Positions 57,455 through 64,000 of a stretch of 64,000 nucleotides of DNA are shown piece by piece. Under the pieces are notes generated by a model. It ran no database searches and was not told where the DNA came from. It saw only the letters and a program-made list of their open reading frames with translations. The stretch lies in assembly GCA_020746875.1 (NCBI GenBank), contig JAGTJL010000045.1:36689-100688 (forward strand), given 5' to 3'. The stretch is from Rhexocercosporidium sp. MPI-PUGE-AT-0058. Its lineage: Eukaryota > Ascomycota > Leotiomycetes > Helotiales. Position 1 is the stretch's first letter. Each line of letters begins with the position of its first letter. A program made the position numbers and the translations under genes.

Positions 57455-57651
57455 TATTGTGTAATATACTTTAAAGCTTTATAAAGGCGAATATTAGGTT
57501 AATTAAAGGCTGCGTAATTGCGTATATAACTGTTGTTATTATTCTTATATATGGCGCGTATAAACTCTTTGAATAGAGGAGCTTATTGGCGCTATAGTTA
57601 TGGTGCTCTTAATTGGGCTCGCTTAGCTAACCAACCAAAACCTGCACGACA
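57455..57651 (-). repeat. LTR of nested copia element (right copy)
   Basis: 197 bp, same length as the left copy, followed directly by target duplication TAGTG at 57652-57656. It starts TATTGTGTAATATAC, a C-to-T version of the left copy's TATCGTGCAACATAC. On the element's own strand this is the 5' LTR. Confidence 0.88.
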
Positions 57652-58278
57652 TAGTGCATATAAATAAAGAGTCGATTCTTAAAACGATCGAGAAAAGCTA
57701 TGAATTAAAGAAAATCCAATAAAAAGACGTAAAGCTAGCCGATTATAACGCTTGTAATAGCGGCAAAATGCACGTGATCGGCAGTAAAAAGCTTATGTTA
57801 GACGCGCTACCCTTGACTATATTCGATATCGATATTGCGGGGCCTTTTAAAGTTAAAGGACTTAAAGAAGAGCGCTATTTCCTTATTATTACATATAAAA
57901 GATTAAGAGCTATTTAGTTATACGCCTTAAAACTCAAAGCCGACGCTTATAACGTCTTAATCGACTTTTATAATATAATTAATAATTAATTTAATAGTTA
58001 AAATAGCGTTAAATATAAATTTATAGCAAATATTAAAGCTTTTAAGTTCGATAACGCCAGGGAATTCAAGTTTAATAAATGGACGCATTATTGCAAATAA
58101 AAAAAGTATATATATGAATATACTAGCTTTTATTCCTTTTCCTAAAACGGAATAGCCAAAAAGTTAAATAAATATTTAATAAAGCGGTTAATTAGCGTTT
58201 ATAAGGCTAAGAGATTGAAAAGAAGAGATTTGGTATGAATAATGATTCTATTACTTCGGGGGAAACTAAGTCTATATA

Positions 58279-58524
58279 ACTACTTTTAGGCGCCAAGCTA
58301 TTTAGCTCTCGCATCGGCTATTAGCTTTATATTGAAACTAGCTTTATATCAAGACTAGCTTTATATTACCAGAGCTTCCGAGGGTTTAAAACACGGAAGC
58401 TTAAGGCTTGATAAAGCCACTGTTTTAGCCCTGAATAACCCTTTACTAGAAGCTTAAAGCTTCCGAGGTTTAAAGCACGGAAGCCGAGGCTTTATGCGAA
58501 GCAGGAGCTTTATACAAAAGTAGT
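58279..58524. mobile_element. MITE inside copia integrase (246 bp)
   Basis: ACTACTTTT (58279-58287) and AAAAGTAGT (58516-58524) form inverted ends, each flanked by TA (58277-58278 and 58525-58526). Inside are two direct copies of a ~27-bp unit (GCTTCCGAGGGTTTAAAACA and GCTTCCGAGGTTTAAAGCAC, at about 58373 and 58459). It is GC-richer than the surrounding copia DNA. Confidence 0.6.
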
Positions 58525-61261
58525 TAAATTATGGAAAAGTATGCTTAATATAATCTTATATCATTAAGCGAGTTTAGCCGAGGCTTAATATAATCTTATA
58601 GAGATTACCTTTGTTTTTATAGCCTTACTTATTATAAGGAATAGCTTATATTAAGAATCGGTCATATAATTCCGTTATAAAGAAGACTCCTTTTAAAGCT
58701 CTATATAATAAATTACCGATAATCGATTATATTCGCATATTAGGCTCTTTAACTTACGTATTTAAGAATAAAAGAGCTTATAAGCTAGCTAATAAATTCG
58801 ACAGGGGTATTCTTATCGGTTTTAAGTCTTTTAATAATTACTTAATTTATTTACCGAGTAAAAAAGCCGTTATAAACTCTAAGAACGTCTTAATTAAAGA
58901 GGATTTAATCCTTAAAGACAATATGACGGAAGAAACCGAATTCGATTATATAATCGAAATACTTGAAGAGTTTGAAGGCGCTAGCGACGATATTACTAAG
59001 CTAATAAGTAGTATTAACGACGAAATGCTTAATAAAGGCAATATAAGCGAAAAGTCGCTTATCGATTAATTAGAGGGCGAGAAAACGGATTTTAAAGACG
59101 AATCCGACTTATTCGCACAAGAGCTCTCTTAAACGCTAAAGGCTAATAAGAGGCCTAATACGGCTAGCCCGGAAATGCCTAAAGCGCTTATTAAAAGGCC
59201 TAGAAAGAATTATTCGAGCTGGGAGCCTAACGTCGTAACTAGAAACGCTAGTACTAGCGCTAAAGACTTTAATAACTCTTTGGAAAATCAGCTAGTAATA
59301 CACTTAAGCTTTAAGACGGCTATTTGCTAATTAAATAATTAATTGATTAAAGAGGAAAAAGAAGCTTTTTCTGTCTATAAAGACGCTAAGAAACTAGTTT
59401 CTATGGCTTTAATAAGCTTTAAAATCGACGAAGACTTCGATTAAGGGCTAATAAAGCTGCCCGAAGAGCTAAAGGCTAATAAAGTCGTTATTAAACGAAT
59501 TAAAAGCCTTCAAATTTACGAGCTTAAAAGCCTTAAAAAGGCTATAGCCTCTCCGTATAAGGACTATTAGCTAAAAGCTATGAAAAAAGAAGCTAATTCC
59601 TTAGAAAGTCACGAGACTTGGGAAATAGTGCCAAAAGACGCTAGTAAGGCTTATAAGCCTTTAAAGACTAGATAAGTATATAAAATTAAAGAATTATTTA
59701 ATTACTTCGAATTTAAAGCTAGATTCGTCGCTAAAGGATTTAAGTAATTTTATAATCTTAATTACGTAAATACGTTTATTAGCGTAATAAAACAAATAGC
59801 TTAGCGACTTATATTCGCTTTAGCGGTTTTTTACGGTTGGCTTATATAAAAAGTCGATATGATATCGGCTTTTATATAGAGTAATATTAACGTAAATACT
59901 TTATATATAATGCCTCCCGAAGGCATAAATACCTAAAAATACGCTAGTAAACTATTCTTACTTAATAAAGCCTTATATAGGCTAAAATAATCAGCTAAGC
60001 TCTGGTTTATTACGCTAAAGAAAGTCCTAGTCCAAAAACTCGGTTTTCAAGTTTTAATTACCGAGAATTGTATCTTAATTAATAAGGAGTAACAGCTTAT
60101 AATCTTTATTTATATAAACGACTTAGCGATAATTAGCCTAAGCGTTAATAATATTAAATCCTTTATTAAAGAGCTTAAAAAGCTCTTTAAATTAAAGGAT
60201 TTAAGACTAATAAAAGACTACTTAAATATAAATATCGAGTATAACTTAAATAAAGGTTGTATAAAGCTAAGCTAAGAAAGCTATATTAAGAAAGTGCTAG
60301 CGCGGTTTAATATAACCGACTATAAGCCTAAAGATATACCAATGGATTCGAAGGCTAAGTTAAAGCCTAATCTTAATTAAGTTAATAAAAAGGAAATAAA
60401 TTAATATTAGCAAATTATAGGCTGCCTCTTATTTCTTACGTTAATAATTAAACCCGATATTTGCTACTCGGTTATAAAGCTCGCTCGATTTACTAATAAC
60501 CCTAGCACCGATCACATGATTGCCCTTAAAAACGTGCTTAAATACCTAAAAGGATTAAAAAAGCTAAGGCTAATTTACGAAAAAAGCTCTAGTCGATATA
60601 TAAGCGGCTATTATAACGCCGACTACGCCGGAGACATTAGTACGGCTAAATCGACTAGCGGCTTAAGCTTTTACTTAATGAGTTGCTTATTTAATTAGAA
60701 AAGCAAGCTCCAAAGTATTATAGCTTAAAATACGACTGAGGCCGAATATATAACTATTAATTCGGCTTTTAAAGAGGCTGTTTATATAAAGCAGCTTTTA
60801 ACCGAATTAGGCTATTATATATAAAAACGATTCCCTGTTTATACGGACAATAACGGCGCATTTTTATTAGCTAATAATTCTTAATTCCACGAGAGGACTA
60901 AGCATATTGCCGTCAAATACTACTACGTCCGCGACCTCATAAATTAAGGCGAAATAGACCTAATTTATATACAAGGGTTTAAACAAAAAGCCGACGGCTT
61001 TACGAAGCCGCTAGACAAGCCTAAATTCATTGAATTCATAAGGCTTTTAAGACTAGCCGAATAAGGCTAAAGGCGGAAGAAAATAGACTGTTATTCTAGA
61101 AGGCGTATTACAGTTATTTCTTTTGTTTGTTTTCACAACTGGCCTACTCTTTACAAAGGGTTATTTTATATATTAAGCCTATTTTTGTAAATACAAGCTC
61201 TGTTTTAAAGCTAGCTTGTATATAAGCTTATAAAGCTATTACGTCACTTATTAAAAGGGCG

Positions 61262-61384
61262 TGTTGGATTTTACTTCGGTAACTCGTGCCGATTCTACCC
61301 TAGAATAGCCGAAAGGATTTCCATTACTTACGTGTCCTCACCTACTGCGCTTCCTCATTCCTGATTGGCTCGCCTATTCTCATA
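61262..61384 (+). repeat. 3' LTR of outer copia element, internally deleted (123 bp)
   Basis: Shares the first ~70 and last ~53 bp with the 5' LTR but lacks the 190 bp in between. It starts with an intact TGTTGG and ends TCTCATA, followed by target duplication ATAAC. Confidence 0.85.
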
Positions 61385-61757
61385 ATAACCTTTATTATTA
61401 AATATATAAATATATATATACGATTTTAATATAAAAAATTAATATAATATATTATAATAAAATAAATAAAATATTTTATCTTAAGTTTTTTATAATATTA
61501 CTTATAATTTATATAAACTTAATATATAAATATATTTATTTTAAAGAAATTAAAAGATTTAATTTAATTAAAATAATATAAAAACTTTTTTAAAAGTTTA
61601 TATTACGAGTTTAATATTAAATTATTTATAATAATTAAGCTATAATAAAAAACAATTAAACGATAATTTTAAGTTTATATTAAAAGAAATAATAAAAGTA
61701 TTTTAATTTAAGAGTTTTTTTTAACTTAATCGATAAAATATCGGAATTAAAAAACTT

Positions 61758-61811
61758 TACCTTTGACTTGTTAGTTATATGACTAGTCACATGACTAACA
61801 AGCCAGAGGTA
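61758..61811. repeat. 54-bp imperfect palindrome
   Basis: TACCTTTGACTTGTTAGT (61758-61775) pairs with ACTAACAAGCCAGAGGTA (61794-61811), and the centre is ATATGACTAGTCACAT. It is one of few GC-containing stretches in this block. It may be a small foldback element or two transposon ends. Confidence 0.65.
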
Positions 61812-62394
61812 GCTTAACTGTGTCAAGAATCAAACTTGAGTTGAAATATAATAATAATAAATTGTGTTATTATTATAATTTAAATTAACTTATTTTAATT
61901 TATAAATAATTAGATTTTTTTAAAATTTTCAAATTAATTTTTTCTTATATTTATTTAAATTATAATATCTTTAATTAAACTATACTTAAAGTATTTTATA
62001 AGTTTATAATATATTTTTAGCTTTAAAATATAACTCTTATTTTAAAGAATTATAAAAGATAAACTAATAACTCTCAAAGTGTAAATTAAAATAATTTAAG
62101 TATTATTTTATAAAAATAAAAGTAAATATTAAGTATATTATTAATTTTTTCTCGTGTTTATTATAAAAATAATAAAAATTAGCTTTAAGTTTTTAAACTT
62201 AAAATAAAAGATAATTATTTACTTAACGTTTAATAATATTTTGTATTTTATTAAATTTTTTATTTTTATTTTTTATTTTAAAAAATAATCTTTTTAATAA
62301 CTTTAATACTTAAAGATAACTTTTAAATATAAGAAATCTTAAAACTTTCATTAGTTATTACTTCGACGTCTTTTACGTTAGTCGGATTAACAGC

Positions 62395-62836
62395 CTGTCT
62401 CTAATTTCTAGCTTTTATTTTAAGGAATTATAATAAAAATACGCGAAAGCTTTGACTAATAATCCTTATATAATAGACGAAAAATATATATAATAAATAA
62501 TTCTTATTAACTTTATTAATAAATAAAGTTTATTATAATAATTCTTATTTCTTTATTAAAAATCGTTTATAATTTTAAAACCGTTTATTATTTTACTTTT
62601 TTTATATATATAATTCTGTCTTTAATTTCCAGCTTTTTCTTTAGGGAATCACAGCAAAAATACGCGAAAGCTTTGACTAGTAGTCCTTATATAATAAACG
62701 AAAAATACATATAATAAATAATTCTTATTAACTTTACTAATAAATAAAGTTTAGCGTAATAATCTTTATTTCCTTATTAAAAATCGTTCGTGATTTCAAA
62801 ACCGCTTATTATCTTACTTTTTTTGTATATATAACT
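62395..62836. repeat. Tandem duplication, two ~221-bp units
   Basis: Unit 1 (62395-62615) and unit 2 (62616-62836) share CTGTCTYTAATTTCYAGC at the start and AATACGCGAAAGCTTTGACT further in. They differ mostly by C/T and G/A changes, with the second unit less AT-converted. Confidence 0.8.
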
Positions 62837-63862
62837 TTTAATTATTATATATTATTTTAAGAATTAATTTTAATATAATCTTTAATTGAATTTTAATTTA
62901 TTTTAATTTATACTTATACTTTTTTTTTATTTTAAATAATTACGTTACTTTAATATATTTCTATTAATTACTTTTCCTTTTTGAGTATTCTCTCCTTACT
63001 TACATTAATCCTCTTATTTCAATACTAATTAATCTTACAAATAATAATCTAAACATTCAATTATTCCACAGGTTTTTATTTATAAAGTAATTAATTTAAA
63101 TTTTATTCTTATTATACGTTATTAGAGCCATATCTTCTACTTTTTATATTCGCAAAGGCCAAAATATAATTATATTTAAAAGCTTTTTACCTTTTTTAAT
63201 TTATAAAAGAAATAACTTTTTTAATTATTAATCGAAACGCATTATTTTTATAATTTATTTTATTTTAATTTAAATTATAATATATATAAAGATTATTTGT
63301 ATTTAATACTGAAAAACGTCTTGCTTACCTCTAAGCTCCTTGCTTAAAACCTCGATTAGGTTATTTATATTAGCCGCTTCTCGAACCTTATAGGCTTTAA
63401 AAATATCCTTTAGCTTCTCGACTTTTTAACTTAATATTATTATATTTTTTATAATATTATCTTATATATAACTCGCTTTTTTATATAATATAAGAGTTAC
63501 TTTATACGGCATATAATACTTTTAATATAACCCTGACTTAAATACCTTCTGCTTTATTATTACTACTTTTATTTTCTGCTTTTTATATATTAATTATTTT
63601 ACGTCGCAATTATTGTATTTAATCCATAGATGCGTCGCTTTTTTCGTATTTTTTTATAATTAATATTATAAGTATTTTGTTATTATTCCTTTTCTTCCTA
63701 ATAATTTCTTTATTATATTCGCGGTCTTGCCTATTATTTTCTTATTTACTTTTATTAGTAATTAATTCTTTATTGCCTTAGCGTACGCCGAATTACTTAT
63801 TTACGTTATTACAGAAATTAAGCTAAATAACTTTTATACTTATATAAGTTAAAAACCTCGCC

Positions 63863-64000
63863 TTAGGGTTAGGGTTAGGGTTAGGGTTAGGGTTAGGGTT
63901 AGGGTTAGGGTTAGGGTTAGGGTTAGGGTTAGGGTTAGGGTTAGGGTTAGGGTTAGGGTTAGGGTTAGGGTTAGGGTTAGGGTTAGGGTTAGGGTTAGGT
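63863..64000 (+). repeat. Telomere, TTAGGG array
   Basis: 22 uninterrupted TTAGGG units from 63863, then TTAGG and a final T at base 64000. The G-rich strand runs 5' to 3' towards the end of the window, which is the correct orientation for a right-hand chromosome end. There are no degenerate units at the inner border: the array begins abruptly after AAAAACCTCGCC. Confidence 0.98.

Larger units (their letters stand above)
50209..57651 (-). mobile_element. Nested Ty1/copia element, opposite orientation (7,443 bp)
   Basis: Two LTRs of exactly 197 bp (50209-50405 and 57455-57651) bound it, and a perfect 5-bp target duplication TAGTG lies on each side (50204-50208 and 57652-57656). The termini are TGTCGTGC...GCACGACA in least-mutated form. 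A pyrimidine tract CACCCCCTC directly after the left LTR is, on the minus strand, the purine tract expected before a 3' LTR, so the element reads right to left. The host copia gene is colinear across the insertion once one TAGTG is discounted. Confidence 0.9.
48600..61064 (+). pseudogene. copia Gag-Pol polyprotein, degenerate and twice interrupted
   Basis: Gag runs from about 48600, with the zinc knuckle CNKCKVTGHITFPC at about 49384-49425. The protease site reads LNSGTSEHYT (about 49795), where Asp has become Asn. After the nested element (ends 57651) comes integrase (LTIFDIDIAGPFKVKG about 57820, later FDNAREFK). After the MITE, the C-terminal integrase part (NKFDRGILIGF), then reverse transcriptase (HETWEIVPK about 59610, FKARFVAKGF about 59720, and IYINDLAI about 60113, the YVDD box with Asp changed to Asn) and RNase H (ADYAGDISTAKSTSG about 60620, TTEAEYIT, HERTKHIAVKYYYVRDLI). 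Stop TAA 61062-61064. Stops are nearly all TAA/TAG where Gln or Trp fits. Confidence 0.9.
47530..61384 (+). mobile_element. Ty1/copia LTR retrotransposon (outer), RIP-degraded
   Basis: The 5' LTR begins at 47530 (TATTGGATTTTACTTCGG; the 3' copy has TGTTGG) and the element ends at 61384. A 5-bp target duplication ATAAC is present on both sides (47525-47529 and 61385-61389). Internal order is primer-binding site, gag with zinc knuckle, protease, integrase, reverse transcriptase, RNase H, which is the copia order. Its 13.9-kb length is due to a nested 7.4-kb element at 50209-57651 and a MITE at 58279-58524. All genes are broken by TAA/TAG stops. Confidence 0.9.
61385..63862. other. AT-rich subtelomeric DNA
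   Basis: No gene is recognised. Most of the first 1 kb is very AT-rich and poor in complexity. It contains the palindrome at 61758 and the tandem duplication at 62395. On the minus strand around 63330-63430 a short stretch reads EKLKDIFKAYKVREAANINN and then LIEVLSKELRG, which looks like a worn coding relic of unknown family, perhaps transposase-derived. Confidence 0.5.

Noticed and set aside
61385..63862. Telomere-linked RecQ helicase gene
   Set aside because: Expected in some fungal subtelomeres, but no helicase motif (GKS, DEAH) is readable on either strand here.

Overview
The window is a chromosome end of a filamentous ascomycete (Pezizomycotina). The evidence is an uninterrupted TTAGGG array running to the last base, short GT-AG introns with CTAAC/CTGAC-like branch sites, fungal families (HET, DUF3632, highly reducing polyketide synthases), and long AT-rich blocks that have lost CpA/TpG but kept CpG. 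That pattern, with coding relics broken almost only by TAA/TAG where Gln or Trp is expected, is the mark of repeat-induced point mutation (RIP). A Dothideomycete-like compartmentalised genome would fit, but I cannot name the species.

Layout. 1-5.6 kb: RIP-degraded relics, including the C-terminal part of a neuronal calcium sensor (NCS-1/frequenin) gene and a broken Myb/SANT-like gene. 5.6-7.5 kb: a small TA-flanked MITE next to a complete but dead Tc1/mariner element. 8.6-39.1 kb: an island of normal base composition holding a decayed secondary-metabolite gene cluster: DUF3632 protein, MFS efflux pump, cytochrome P450, TMEM53/DUF829-type hydrolase, a full-length highly reducing PKS (PKS1), an HSL-type esterase, an acyl-CoA ligase, and the 5' part of a second PKS (PKS2). 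39.2-46.2 kb: a GC-rich-ended MITE, a Bcs1-like AAA ATPase fragment, and two apparently intact genes, a HET-domain protein and a 980-residue 2OG-Fe(II) oxygenase protein. 46.3-61.4 kb: diverged tandem repeats and a Ty1/copia element (target duplication ATAAC) containing a second copia element in opposite orientation (target duplication TAGTG) and a further small MITE. 61.4-63.86 kb: AT-rich subtelomere with a tandem 221-bp duplication and a palindrome. 63,863-64,000: telomere.

How the genes fit together. PKS1 has the domain order KS-AT-DH-MT-ER-KR-ACP with no release domain; PKS2 keeps only KS and the start of AT. An acyl-CoA ligase, esterase, P450, TMEM53-like hydrolase and MFS pump are the usual partners for activating, releasing or transferring, oxidising and exporting a polyketide. 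The product cannot be named from sequence. The cluster appears dead. PKS1 is cut in the AT domain by a 743-bp hAT-type MITE and carries four stops and a frameshift. PKS2 is cut in the KS domain by a 3-kb hAT element, frameshifted, and truncated. The P450 has lost the I-helix oxygen-activation segment. The esterase is frameshifted, and the ligase has either a frameshift or an odd short intron. The MFS pump, the TMEM53-like hydrolase and the DUF3632 gene remain open.

All four hAT-type insertions (two ~0.7-kb MITE copies, two 3-kb elements) have perfect 8-bp target duplications, so their boundaries are known to the base. Exon boundaries given here come from reading frame, splice signals and family resemblance by eye. 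No alignment or search was run.
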